12,088 nt of DNA from MVYY01 sp035369865 (GCA_035369865.1 DAOOVG010000070.1:1-12088); one strand, 5' to 3'. Shown: positions 1-8,350, counted from the first letter of the stretch. Numbers and translations are program-made. The notes: generated by a model from the letters alone, not told the origin.

Positions 1-66
1 TTTCCCCTTTGCCCTGATGGAATAAATGCTTTACCTTGGTCTCTTTCCCTTAAAAAAGTTACAAAG

Positions 67-511
67 ATGAAACATTTAACCGTCGAACAAAGATACAATT
101 AGGGTAATAATACAACAAGGATTGAAACAAAAAGATATAGTATTGGCTATCGGAAAAGATAAATCGGTTATATAACGTGAACTGAGCCGAAAATGTGATA
201 ATCGACGATCACCTCCGATAACGGCAAAGAGTTTGCCGAACATAAAATGATCAGTTCGGAGTTGAAAGTGAATTTCTATTTTTGCCAGACCTTATCATTC
301 TTGGGAAAGAGAAGCAAATGAAAAATACAAATGGAGTTATTCGTCAGTATTTCCCTAAGAAAATCTCTTTTGATAATATCTCTTAGCAGGATATAAAGTG
401 AGAAAAAGATATTTTGAATAACAGATCAAGAAAAAAAAATTAAATTTCTTAACACCAAATGAATTTTTATTACGAAATTTGTCTAACTAAAAAGTTGCAT
501 TAATTACTTGA
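67..511 (+). pseudogene. IS30-family transposase remnant (internally deleted, frameshifted)
   Basis: Conceptual translation across frames gives the start of an IS30-type transposase: MKHLTVEQRY from 67, then after a 1-nt shift near 101 the helix-turn-helix region (IIQQGLKQKDIVLAIGKDKS, then VI-stop-RELSRKCD). At about 207-209 this joins directly to the C-terminal part of the DDE domain (ITSDNGKEFAEH, holding the second catalytic Asp). Further fragments follow in shifted frames: PYHSWERE-ANE (catalytic Glu region), NTNGVIRQYFPKK, ILNNRSRKK, LNFLTPNEF and KVALIT, ending in TGA at 509-511. The 445 bases are about half of what an intact IS30 transposase of roughly 320 residues needs, so the centre with the first catalytic Asp is gone. 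In-frame stops also occur (TAA after SVI, TAG at 393-395, TGA at 408-410, TAA at 488-490). It cannot encode a working enzyme. I found no convincing terminal inverted repeats in 1-66 or 512-591, so the element ends are undefined. Family assignment rests on recognised motifs, not on a search. Confidence 0.85.
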
Positions 512-531
512 ATTTATATATTACTTTGAAA

Positions 532-557
532 ATTCAAAAAAATTTTATTTTTTGAAT
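532..557. repeat. AT-rich inverted repeat between IS remnant and patatin gene
   Basis: The arms ATTCAAAAAA (532-541) and TTTTTTGAAT (548-557) are perfectly complementary over 10 bp around a 6-nt loop. The repeat sits 34 bases before the ATG at 592. It contains only one G-C pair, so the RNA hairpin would be weak; it could be a weak terminator shielding the downstream gene from read-through, an operator, or chance in AT-rich DNA. The remaining bases of 512-591 show no recognisable gene, and no full TAnnTTTG box is present. Confidence 0.4.
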
Positions 558-591
558 AAAAGAATTAAATATAAGAACAAAAGATGACTGA

Positions 592-2883
592 ATGAAAGAT
601 AGATTAATTTTATTATTTTTATTTATAAGTACTTTTTCACTTTCAGCTCAAAAAGTTGGGCTAGTATTAAGTGGTGGAGGAGCAAAAGGTGTTACTCACA
701 TTGGTGTAATCAAGGCATTAGAAGAAAATGGCATTCCGATTGATTATGTTGCAGGAACCTCTATGGGAGCTATTGTAGGTAGTATGTATGCCATGGGTTT
801 TACACCGGATGAAATGATGGAAATTATTACCTCAGAAGATTTTAAATATTGGTTGCGAGGCGAAGAAGAGCCCGAATATATTTTTTATTATCGCAAAAGT
901 GATTTAACTCCTCCGTTAATGGAATTTAGCTTTCGCCTCCCTAAACAAGATACAGCAAAAATTAAAACTAAATTTTTACCTACTCATTTGGTTCCTTCTC
1001 ATCAAATGAATTATGCCTTCCTATCTTTGTTTTCACAACCCACAGCAGCTTCAAAAGGTGATTTTAATCGTTTATTTGTTCCCTTCCGTTGCGTAGCTTC
1101 TGATATTTATAAAAAAGAGCCGGTGATTTTTTCAAAAGGATCGTTAGGCGATGCTGTAAGAGCCTCAATGAGTTTTCCCCTTGTGTTTAAGCCAGTGACA
1201 ATTGATAGTTGTTTATTATTTGATGGAGGTATTTATAATAATTTTCCCGTGGATGTTATGCGTGATGATTTTCATCCTGATATTATGATTGGTAGTGTAG
1301 TAACTAAGAATCCTCAAAAACCAACTGAAGAAGATATAATATTGCAATTGGAAAACATGGTGATGGCTAAAACAGATTATACAATTCCTCCAGAAGAAGG
1401 TGTCTTATTTCAGTTTGATCTAAAAAATATGAATATGTTTGACTTCAATAAGGCTGATTTATTATTTAAAATGGGATATGACTCCGTAATGCCAAGAATT
1501 GAAGAGATAAAAAGCAGAATAGTTCGTCGTGTTCCTTTGGAAGAAGTCAATAAACGGCGTAAAGAATTTCGTGGGAATTTTCCAGATTTAAAATTTCAGA
1601 ATATTATCATTGAAGGAGTAGATTCACTTCAAAAAATTTATATCGAAAGGGAATTTCATAATAAAAATGAAGTGTTTGATTTAAACCAATTTAAAATAAA
1701 TTATTTTAAATTATTATCTGACAATCAAATATCTGAAATTACTCCCTCTGCTCATTATAATCAAAAAAATGATTGTTTTGATTTACATTTAAAAGTTAAA
1801 ACAGAAGACCATTTAAAAGTAACGATGGGTGTAAATATCTCATCAAGTGTAAGTAATCAGGCTTATGTAGGAGCTTCTTATCAGAATTTGAAAGAATATG
1901 CACAAACAGCTTATTTAGAGGCTCAGTTTGGAAAAATTTATAATTCATTGAACATTGGGACACGATGGGATGCTTCTTTAAAAAAAGATTTTTACTTAAA
2001 AATGGATATCATCTTACATAGATTTGACTATTTTGAAGGAAATAAATTATTTTATTTGGATAATAGACAAGCCTTTTTCAGCCAAAGTGAAATGTTTGGG
2101 AAAATAAAAATTGGTTTTCCTTTAACACAGAAAGGACGAATGGAATTAGGGATAGGGTTTGGAAATTTAACCGACAATTATTTGCAGGATAAATTTTCTA
2201 CTTCCTCTCAAAAAAAGAATGATAAAAGTAAATTTTTATTAGGAAATGCTTTTGTACGGGCAGAAACCAATACTTTTACCCGCCCCACTTACCCAACAAA
2301 AGGCTATCATTATTTTGCTTCTTTTCAAGTATTAGGGGGAGATGAAAGTTTCACATTTGCTGATCCATTACGTTATAATATGGAAAACAGTCAACTTTGG
2401 GGACAATTTCAAGGAAAATATGACCAATATTTCCCCCTTTCCAAAAAAGTTGTTTTAGGAACTTACGGAGAAATCGTATTTTCAACCCGTAACTTATTGC
2501 CAACCTATACAGCAACCATTATGCAAGCTCCTGCGTTTCAACCAACACTTCATAGTCTTGTTATTTTTAATGAGGCTTTTAGAGCTAATCAGTTTGGAGC
2601 TTTGGGTTTAAAACCTATTTATGAATTCAATGATCAAATTCATTTTCGTACGGAAATGTATTGTTTTGTACCATATAAAAAAATTTATTCCCAATCAGAT
2701 GGATCAGCAGTATATTCTTCAACTTTTTCTTCAGCACAATTTATGGCTGAAAGTTCATTGGTCGTAAGTTTCAAAAAAGCTACAGCTTCAGCTTTTGTAA
2801 ACTATTATAGCTCAGGAACTAGTCATTGGAATTTTGGCGTTAATATTGGTATACTTTTATTTAAGCCAAAATTTATGGAATAA
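592..2883 (+). CDS. Patatin-like phospholipase with POTRA and outer-membrane barrel (type Vd-like)
   Basis: This 763-residue protein begins with a Sec signal peptide (charged MKDR, hydrophobic core, likely cleavage after SLSA at about residue 19). The patatin domain spans about 21-310. It has the oxyanion-hole glycines GGGAKG (28-33), the nucleophile Ser57 in GTSMG, and the catalytic Asp211 in the DGG motif, preceded by the typical AVRASMSFPLVF stretch. The Ser-Asp dyad is intact, so acyl-ester hydrolase (phospholipase A-type) activity is expected. Residues about 333-404 look like one POTRA domain. About 405-763 are rich in alternating polar/aromatic beta strands and match the BamA/Omp85 'surface antigen' barrel. 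This is the order seen in type Vd autotransporters such as PlpD and FplA; Bacteroidota carry many such proteins, and whether the passenger is cleaved or surface-exposed is unknown. The gene appears monocistronic, with 286 bp separating it from galK. The ATG at 592 is chosen because the signal peptide starts immediately. No Shine-Dalgarno is visible. Confidence 0.9.
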   Translation: MKDRLILLFLFISTFSLSAQKVGLVLSGGGAKGVTHIGVIKALEENGIPIDYVAGTSMGAIVGSMYAMGFTPDEMMEIITSEDFKYWLRGEEEPEYIFYYRKSDLTPPLMEFSFRLPKQDTAKIKTKFLPTHLVPSHQMNYAFLSLFSQPTAASKGDFNRLFVPFRCVASDIYKKEPVIFSKGSLGDAVRASMSFPLVFKPVTIDSCLLFDGGIYNNFPVDVMRDDFHPDIMIGSVVTKNPQKPTEEDIILQLENMVMAKTDYTIPPEEGVLFQFDLKNMNMFDFNKADLLFKMGYDSVMPRIEEIKSRIVRRVPLEEVNKRRKEFRGNFPDLKFQNIIIEGVDSLQKIYIEREFHNKNEVFDLNQFKINYFKLLSDNQISEITPSAHYNQKNDCFDLHLKVKTEDHLKVTMGVNISSSVSNQAYVGASYQNLKEYAQTAYLEAQFGKIYNSLNIGTRWDASLKKDFYLKMDIILHRFDYFEGNKLFYLDNRQAFFSQSEMFGKIKIGFPLTQKGRMELGIGFGNLTDNYLQDKFSTSSQKKNDKSKFLLGNAFVRAETNTFTRPTYPTKGYHYFASFQVLGGDESFTFADPLRYNMENSQLWGQFQGKYDQYFPLSKKVVLGTYGEIVFSTRNLLPTYTATIMQAPAFQPTLHSLVIFNEAFRANQFGALGLKPIYEFNDQIHFRTEMYCFVPYKKIYSQSDGSAVYSSTFSSAQFMAESSLVVSFKKATASAFVNYYSSGTSHWNFGVNIGILLFKPKFME

Positions 2884-2974
2884 AAAATGGCGTACCTAAT
2901 ATAATTTCAATTCAAATAGGAATAAAAAATTTGCATCAACTCAAAATTTGTCGAAGATATTTTTAATTTCCTAG

Positions 2975-3002
2975 CGAATGTGTATATTTGTCATTGCATT
3001 CG
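2975..3002 (+). promoter_or_regulatory. Possible gal promoter -7 box within a short inverted repeat
   Basis: TATATTTG at 2983-2990 fits the Bacteroidota -7 consensus TAnnTTTG. It lies in the 16-nt space between CGAATG (2975-2980) and its complement CATTCG (2997-3002). No TTTG is present at the usual distance upstream, and transcription from here would give a galK leader of about 170 nt. The rest of 2884-3169 is AT-rich with no gene and no clear terminator for the patatin gene. This is a weak call: both the box and a 6-bp repeat can arise by chance. Confidence 0.3.
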
Positions 3003-3169
3003 GATGATAAACTTGTTTCATATTTTTTGATTTCACAATTTTTTAAAAGTTGATCGATTTTTTTATTTAGATTACTCTTCCCCATTTTTTTCTTTGCAAT
3101 ATATTTTACTTTATAATGTGAAAAAGTTTAAATAACATGATAAATTTATAACTATAAAAATAGCTTTTT

Positions 3170-4333
3170 ATGAGAATCGAAGAACTGAAATCTGCTTATA
3201 AAAAAATTTATGGGCAACCTGCACAAGCAATTTATTTTTCACCTGGTCGTGTGAATTTGATAGGAGAACATACAGATTACAATGGAGGTTATGTCTTCCC
3301 GTGTGCCCTTAGTTTTGGTACCTATTTACTAATTAAAAATAATGGACAGAAAGTGGTTCATTTTCGTTCATTAAATCAACCAGATGCAGTAGAAGTACCA
3401 CTTGAGAAATTAACCACTCGTTTAGAAAATTCATGGGCAAATTACTTAGTAGGAGTTTTTGCTCAGTTTATTAAAAAAGGTGTTAATATTACTGAAGGTT
3501 TTGATATTTTAATTTGGGGTGATGTGCCCGTTGGCGCTGGTTTGTCATCTTCTGCTTCGTTAGAAGTAGCTACGGCATATGCATTGAACGACCAGTTGAA
3601 AACAAATTTTGATCGAATAGAATTAGCTAAAATGAGTCAGAAAGCTGAGCATGAATTTGCTCTGGTAAATTGTGGAATTATGGATCAATTTACTGCTGCT
3701 CTTGGTAAAAAAGATCATGCTATTTTTTTAAATTGCGACACATTAGAATACGAACTTGTTCCTATCAAATTAGAAGGGATAAAAGTTATTATTTCTAATA
3801 CTCACAGTCCTCATAAATTAGATGCAGGTGCTTACAATCAACGCGTTGCAGAATGTAAACTGGCAGTAGAACAAATCAATAAAGTACGGCCAATAAAATT
3901 TCTGGCTGAATTATCGGAAGAAGAATTTAAAAAAGTAGAACACGCTATTACTGACGAAACGGCAAGAAAACGTGCCCGTCATGTGGTAAGTGAAGTACAA
4001 CGGACAAAAGATGCAGTGAAAGCTTTAAAGGCAGGTGATATTATTCAGTTTGGGAAATTAATGAATGCTTCGCATATTTCTTTGCGAGATGATTATGAAG
4101 TTACTGGTTTCGAATTGGATACAATGGTAGAGGAAGCGTGGAAAATTGATGGTGTCATTGGTTCGAGAATGACAGGTGGTGGTTTTGGGGGTTGCACCGT
4201 TTCTTTGGTGAAAGAAGAAGCTATTGATACTTTTATAAAAAATGTTAGAAAAGCTTATGAAGAAAAAACCGGTATAAAACCAGAATTTTATATTGCTGAA
4301 ATTGGAGATGGTGCTTGTAATTTAGAAGGTTGA
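3170..4333 (+). CDS. galK: Galactokinase
   Basis: Galactokinase phosphorylates alpha-D-galactose at C1 with ATP, the first committed step of the Leloir pathway, in the cytoplasm. The 387-residue product has the usual family length and all three GHMP-kinase signatures. The galactokinase motif GRVNLIGEHTDYNGG covers residues 26-40, with Arg27 and sugar-binding Glu33, His34 and Asp36. The ATP-binding motif PVGAGLSSSAS is at 120-130. The glycine-rich MTGGGFGG is at 334-341. The catalytic-base Asp is Asp172 in CGIMDQF. The first motif, starting with Arg and with the GEHTD residues that separate galactokinase from mevalonate or homoserine kinases, makes the substrate assignment firm. The ATG at 3170 places the motif where the family expects it; the upstream bases are A/T-rich without a Shine-Dalgarno, normal for Bacteroidota. 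The galM gene follows after 47 bp on the same strand, so the two are probably cotranscribed. Confidence 0.97.
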   Translation: MRIEELKSAYKKIYGQPAQAIYFSPGRVNLIGEHTDYNGGYVFPCALSFGTYLLIKNNGQKVVHFRSLNQPDAVEVPLEKLTTRLENSWANYLVGVFAQFIKKGVNITEGFDILIWGDVPVGAGLSSSASLEVATAYALNDQLKTNFDRIELAKMSQKAEHEFALVNCGIMDQFTAALGKKDHAIFLNCDTLEYELVPIKLEGIKVIISNTHSPHKLDAGAYNQRVAECKLAVEQINKVRPIKFLAELSEEEFKKVEHAITDETARKRARHVVSEVQRTKDAVKALKAGDIIQFGKLMNASHISLRDDYEVTGFELDTMVEEAWKIDGVIGSRMTGGGFGGCTVSLVKEEAIDTFIKNVRKAYEEKTGIKPEFYIAEIGDGACNLEG

Positions 4334-4380
4334 TAGTAATAATATTTTTAAAGAAATTGTTTTAACTTAAATGATAAATA

Positions 4381-5409
4381 ATGACAGGAAAATCTAATAT
4401 AAAAGAAAAGCAGGTATTGGTTTTTACTCTTGAGAATAAAAATGGAATGTCATGCGAAATTACCAATTACGGAGCAAAAATTATGAAACTTTTTGTTCCT
4501 GATAAGGACGGAAAGTTTGATGATGTGGTACTAGGGTTTGATACGCTGGAAGAATATTTTGAAAAAGAACCTTATTTTGGAGCAATTTGTGGGCGATTTG
4601 CGAACAGAATAAAAGATGGGAAATTTGTACTCGATGGCGTTGAGTATCACTTGCCTATTAACAACGGAACCAATTCTCTTCATGGTGGTATTCATGGTTT
4701 CAATGAAAAAATATGGGAAGTGAAATTTGCTGGGAATCAAGAAATTGTATTAGAATATCTTTCAGTCGATGGAGAAGAAGGCTATCCCGGAAATTTGATA
4801 GTTAAGGTAACTTATTTTCTTTCAGACAATAACGAATTGAAAATTCATTATGAAGCAACGACTGATAAGCCGACAATTATAAATTTGACAAATCATTCTT
4901 ATTTTAATTTGAAAGGTGCTGGGAACGGAACGATAAGAGATCACATTTTGCAAATCAATGCTGATTTTTATACCGTATTAGATGATTCTTTTGCACCAAC
5001 GGGGGAAATTCGTCCAGTAAAAAATTCAGCCTTTGACTTTCGTCAACCAACTTTGATTGAACAACACATTGATGATAAAGCATTTGCTGCTGGCAAAGGT
5101 TTGGATAATAATTGGGCTATTCGTAAACATCATATGGGTGAATTAGCTTTAGCTGGTTATATTTATGAACCCCAATCGGGAAGGAAAATGGAAGTATTTA
5201 CAACACAACCCGGCATGCAAGTTTATTCAGGTAACTGGATTGAAAAACAAAAAGGGAAAAGTGGTAAGACCTACGAAAGTCAACATGCCATATGTCTTGA
5301 AACACAAGGCTTCCCCAATTCTGCTAACATTCCCTTTTTCCCCAGTCCAATATTACGACCGGGAGAAAAATACGATGAATGGTGTATTTATAAGTTTTCA
5401 GCAAAATAG
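4381..5409 (+). CDS. galM: Aldose 1-epimerase (galactose mutarotase)
   Basis: Mutarotase interconverts beta- and alpha-galactose so that galactokinase receives the alpha anomer. The 342-residue product matches the family in length and in active-site order: GRFANRI (71-77, substrate-binding Arg72), TNSLHGG with His101, NHSYFNL with His172 (the acid), LDNNW with Asp242, and the catalytic base Glu307 in CLETQGFPNS. There is no signal peptide, so it should be cytoplasmic, unlike some Bacteroidota homologues that are exported. The start is the ATG at 4381; an ATG 10 nt upstream (4371) is out of frame and closes quickly. The gene lies 47 bp after galK in the same direction, so an operon feeding one pathway is likely. 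The last residues (YDEWCIYKFSAK) form the normal C-terminal strand, so the gene is complete. Confidence 0.96.
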   Translation: MTGKSNIKEKQVLVFTLENKNGMSCEITNYGAKIMKLFVPDKDGKFDDVVLGFDTLEEYFEKEPYFGAICGRFANRIKDGKFVLDGVEYHLPINNGTNSLHGGIHGFNEKIWEVKFAGNQEIVLEYLSVDGEEGYPGNLIVKVTYFLSDNNELKIHYEATTDKPTIINLTNHSYFNLKGAGNGTIRDHILQINADFYTVLDDSFAPTGEIRPVKNSAFDFRQPTLIEQHIDDKAFAAGKGLDNNWAIRKHHMGELALAGYIYEPQSGRKMEVFTTQPGMQVYSGNWIEKQKGKSGKTYESQHAICLETQGFPNSANIPFFPSPILRPGEKYDEWCIYKFSAK

Positions 5410-5568
5410 TTTTATACTGCTTAAAATAACCTTTTTTATTCGTTTTTTAAGACTACTTGTCTGATAATCAATAAAAAATATTTATCCGGTTTATAGACAA
5501 GGCAAACTTGAATATCAAGAAGATAATTTTTTCAAAAGTTGTTTGAATAAATCCTGATATATAATAAA

Positions 5569-5601
5569 CTGCCAAAAATCGTGTATTACATATATTGGCA
5601 G
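5569..5601. repeat. 7-bp inverted repeat CTGCCAA / TTGGCAG
   Basis: CTGCCAA (5569-5575) and TTGGCAG (5595-5601) are exact complements separated by 19 nt. With 4 G-C pairs in a very AT-rich gap it is more notable than the surrounding A/T palindromes. It lacks a following T run, so it is not a standard intrinsic terminator. It could be an operator for a dimeric regulator or the base of an RNA hairpin downstream of galM. Confidence 0.45.
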
Positions 5602-5706
5602 ATTAATAGGATGTTATTTCAAATGCAAATATTTCAATCAACCCTCCATATTTTAAAATTAAATTGAGTATTTAGGATGGTTTTTATTTAATTTTTTCAA
5701 TTCCTT

Positions 5707-5740
5707 TTTGTCGTCCATTCTAAATTTATCATTAAATTTG
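5707..5740 (+). promoter_or_regulatory. Bacteroidota-type promoter for the antiporter gene
   Basis: TTTG at 5707-5710 (the -33 element) is followed after 22 nt by TAAATTTG at 5733-5740, which fits the -7 consensus TAnnTTTG exactly. The spacing is slightly longer than the usual 19-21 nt. Transcription would start near 5745, giving a leader of about 70 nt before the ATG at 5814. Confidence 0.55.
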
Positions 5741-5813
5741 CAAAAAGAAAAGCATAAGAATTTTGAAGTAGGAATATTATTACTGACAGAATTCTTAAAA
5801 TTTGAGGGCATTT

Positions 5814-8198
5814 ATGTCAAAAAAAGAAAACTTTAAAACTTGGTTTTATTATGCCTTGATGCTTATATTGTTTTGTGTGTTCGTTTATTTTCTTATTCAA
5901 AAAGGGAACGCCATTGAAGCACAATATCAAACTGCACACAAAATTCAGGATACTGTTTCTCAAACTCAACATTTTTCTACGTGGGAAAATTTTAAACTGT
6001 CAATCAATCAAAATTTAGGCGAATCTATCACTCTTTTATTGTTGCAGATTATTGCCATTCTTCTTGTCTCACGTTTTTTCGGTTACCTTTTCAGTAAAAT
6101 CAATCAACCCACTGTCATTGGAGAAATTCTGGCAGGAATAGTATTAGGACCTTCTTTGTTAGGGCATTTCTTTCCTGCTGCTTATCAATTTTTATTTCCA
6201 ATCCACTCATTGACTAATCTTTACTTTTTGAGCCAGGTAGGTCTTATATTGTTTATGTTTATTATAGGAATGGAATTGAATATCAATGCTATAAAAAATA
6301 GAACAAGCCAAATTATTGTTATCAGCCATGCCAGTATTTTGATTCCTTATTTTCTGGGGATGTTGTTGGCTTATTATTTTTATGAAAAATTTGCGATTGC
6401 TCATACGCGATTCCTGCCTTTTGCTCTTTTTATTGGTGTTTCGATGAGTATCACTGCTTTCCCTGTATTAGCTCGCATTGTGCAAGAAAAAGGATTGACG
6501 AAAACACATTTGGGAGGAATTTCTATAGCCAGTGCCGCTATTGATGATGTAACGGCATGGTGTATTTTGGCAGTAGTCATTGCTATTTCCAAAACAGGCA
6601 ATTTTTTTAGTGCTCTTTATACCATTTTGTTAGCCATAGCCTATATATTATTTATGTTGTTGATAGTTAAACCATTTTTACAACGTGTAGGCCAGATTTA
6701 TCAAAACATTGAAACGTTTAATAAAAACATAGTAGGTTTTTTGTTTTTAATGTTACTCTCTTCTGCTTTTATCACTCAATTCATTGGCATTCATGCATTA
6801 TTTGGAGCTTTTCTGGCAGGCGTAGTGATGCCCCCCATTCCTAATTTCAGGAAACTGATGATCGAAAAGATTGAGGATGTTTCCGTTTCACTTTTTTTAC
6901 CTTTATTTTTTGTTTATACAGGTTTACGTACTGAAATTGGCTTATTAAATACGCCTTACTTGTGGGGAATTTGCATGATTTTTATTTTGGTTGCTATTAT
7001 TGGGAAATTTGCAGGTGGAGCTTTCACGGCACGATTTATGGGAGAATCGTGGCACGATAGCTTGTCATTAGGTATCTTAATGAATACACGGGGATTAATG
7101 GAACTGATTGTATTAAACATTGGTTATGAAATGCATATTCTTCCCCCTACCATATTTGTAATGCTAGTAATTATGGCTTTAGTAACCACTTTTATGACTA
7201 CTCCTGTTTTAAATTTAATTAATCGGCTCTTCCCTGAAAAAAATATTATTGAAGAATACAAACGACAACAAGCACAAGGAATTTACAAAGTTCTTATTGC
7301 AGTAGGTAATCCAGAAAATGGGAAAATATTACTCCGAGTTGCAAAAAAGGTTTTAGAAGGAGTTAAAAATACTTTGTCTATTACCGTTTTACATATTACT
7401 CCAAGCACCGATACCAATCCTATTTATGGAGAACAGTTTGCTGAAGAAAGTTTCAAGGCGATAAAGGAAGAAGCAGAAATCCTTCAACTTCCTATCGAAA
7501 CAATTTATAAAGTCACTGATAATATTGAATCTGGAATTGTGCGACTCGTCAATCAGGAGATTTTTGATTTTTTATTGGTAGGAGCTGGTCCTTCTTTATC
7601 AGGAACCCCCTTTTTTAAGGAAAAAAATGCTTTCAGGAGAATAAAATGGCTCAATAAGTTCATTAATAAAGTTTCTCAGCAACGAGTCGTTTTCTATCCT
7701 GGAAATTTAATAAAGGATAAAACCAAATATTTTATCGAACAAAGCAATTGTAATGTAGGGGTCTTTGTAAACAGAGGTTTTACTGATATTAACTCAACAA
7801 TAGTTTTGCTTTATGATAAAGAAGATGAATTTCTGTTACGTTATGCACGTCGCATTTTAAAAAACAACAGCAATGTTACAGTTCACATTATGGATATAAA
7901 CAAAGTAATAGACAATAATGAAAGCGTTGCTCAATACCTTAACGAATTAGAAAAACAATTCCCTAATGCAATAAAAATCGTCAAACAAAACAAAATAAAT
8001 TCCAATACTTTTTCAAAATACAGTTTCATGCTGATTAGTTACCAGACATGGAACAAGCTCTTAGAAATCGATAAAAAGCAACTTGACAATATCCCATCCA
8101 CCCTGATTATCAATAAAAAAGTCAGCCATTTTTACAGCGATGGTCGTCGTAAGCAAATAGCCCTCCCTCCTTATGGAGGTAGCTTTAATGACGAATAA
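5814..8198 (+). CDS. CPA2-family cation:proton antiporter with C-terminal Usp-like domains
   Basis: This 794-residue inner-membrane protein has an extra N-terminal membrane helix (about 10-28) and a polar segment of about 40 residues. A Na+/H+-exchanger domain of roughly 12 helices follows (about 70-470). Conserved pieces are GEILAGIVLGPSLLG (103-117), MSITAFPVLARI (211-222), the ion-binding pair Asp244-Asp245 in AAIDDVTAWC, AFLAGVVMP (332-340) and LGILMNTRGLMELIVLN (419-435). The DD pair is typical of CPA2 exchangers rather than KefB/KefC (QD). Residues about 490-794 form a cytoplasmic tail resembling two universal-stress-protein folds, the first with a VGAGPSLSGTP glycine motif like Usp nucleotide sites, as in plant CHX-type exchangers. 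It probably exchanges Na+ or K+ for H+ in pH and ion homeostasis; the ion cannot be read from sequence. The reading frame is open back to a TTG at 5802, but the ATG at 5814 (MSKKENF) is the better start. The gene stands alone and converges on tsf. Confidence 0.92.
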   Translation: MSKKENFKTWFYYALMLILFCVFVYFLIQKGNAIEAQYQTAHKIQDTVSQTQHFSTWENFKLSINQNLGESITLLLLQIIAILLVSRFFGYLFSKINQPTVIGEILAGIVLGPSLLGHFFPAAYQFLFPIHSLTNLYFLSQVGLILFMFIIGMELNINAIKNRTSQIIVISHASILIPYFLGMLLAYYFYEKFAIAHTRFLPFALFIGVSMSITAFPVLARIVQEKGLTKTHLGGISIASAAIDDVTAWCILAVVIAISKTGNFFSALYTILLAIAYILFMLLIVKPFLQRVGQIYQNIETFNKNIVGFLFLMLLSSAFITQFIGIHALFGAFLAGVVMPPIPNFRKLMIEKIEDVSVSLFLPLFFVYTGLRTEIGLLNTPYLWGICMIFILVAIIGKFAGGAFTARFMGESWHDSLSLGILMNTRGLMELIVLNIGYEMHILPPTIFVMLVIMALVTTFMTTPVLNLINRLFPEKNIIEEYKRQQAQGIYKVLIAVGNPENGKILLRVAKKVLEGVKNTLSITVLHITPSTDTNPIYGEQFAEESFKAIKEEAEILQLPIETIYKVTDNIESGIVRLVNQEIFDFLLVGAGPSLSGTPFFKEKNAFRRIKWLNKFINKVSQQRVVFYPGNLIKDKTKYFIEQSNCNVGVFVNRGFTDINSTIVLLYDKEDEFLLRYARRILKNNSNVTVHIMDINKVIDNNESVAQYLNELEKQFPNAIKIVKQNKINSNTFSKYSFMLISYQTWNKLLEIDKKQLDNIPSTLIINKKVSHFYSDGRRKQIALPPYGGSFNDE

Positions 8199-8350
8199 GT
8201 TTGATATAAAAAATGATTTCATGTTTTTTGGCAAGAAAAACTTTCAAAACACTATTTTTTGAAAATCAAATAATTTGAATTATTTTCCATTATTATTTTA
8301 TATCGATGGAATTTTTATTATCAGATATTGTAAGATGAGATTTGTAATAA

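Larger units (their letters stand above)
5410..5801. other. Intergenic region between galM and antiporter gene
   Basis: These 392 bases are very AT-rich and hold no supportable gene on either strand. Two items stand out and are listed separately: an inverted repeat at 5569-5601 and a promoter-like pair at 5707-5740. No GC-rich hairpin with a T tract ends the gal pair, so how its transcription stops is not visible. Confidence 0.6.

Noticed and set aside
1..66. Left terminal inverted repeat of the IS30 remnant
   Set aside because: I compared 1-66 with the reverse complement of 512-591 and saw no convincing match, so no element boundary or target duplication is claimed.
521..528. TTACTTTG as a -7 box for the patatin gene
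   Set aside because: It does not fit TAnnTTTG, and the only TTG upstream (495-497) is at 23 nt, outside the usual spacing.
4531..4740. Minus-strand open frame inside galM
   Set aside because: It is antisense to a complete conserved gene, with no motif.
5165..5464. Open frame of about 99 codons on the plus strand overlapping the end of galM
   Set aside because: It lies mostly inside galM in another frame, has no recognisable protein similarity, and galM is complete with all active-site residues.
5802..5813. TTG at 5802 as start of the antiporter
   Set aside because: It would add only four residues (MRAF) before a normal ATG at 5814 followed by MSKKENF; no Shine-Dalgarno supports the TTG.
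6207..6601. Two short minus-strand open frames inside the antiporter gene
   Set aside because: They lie opposite membrane-helix coding sequence, are short and without recognisable features.
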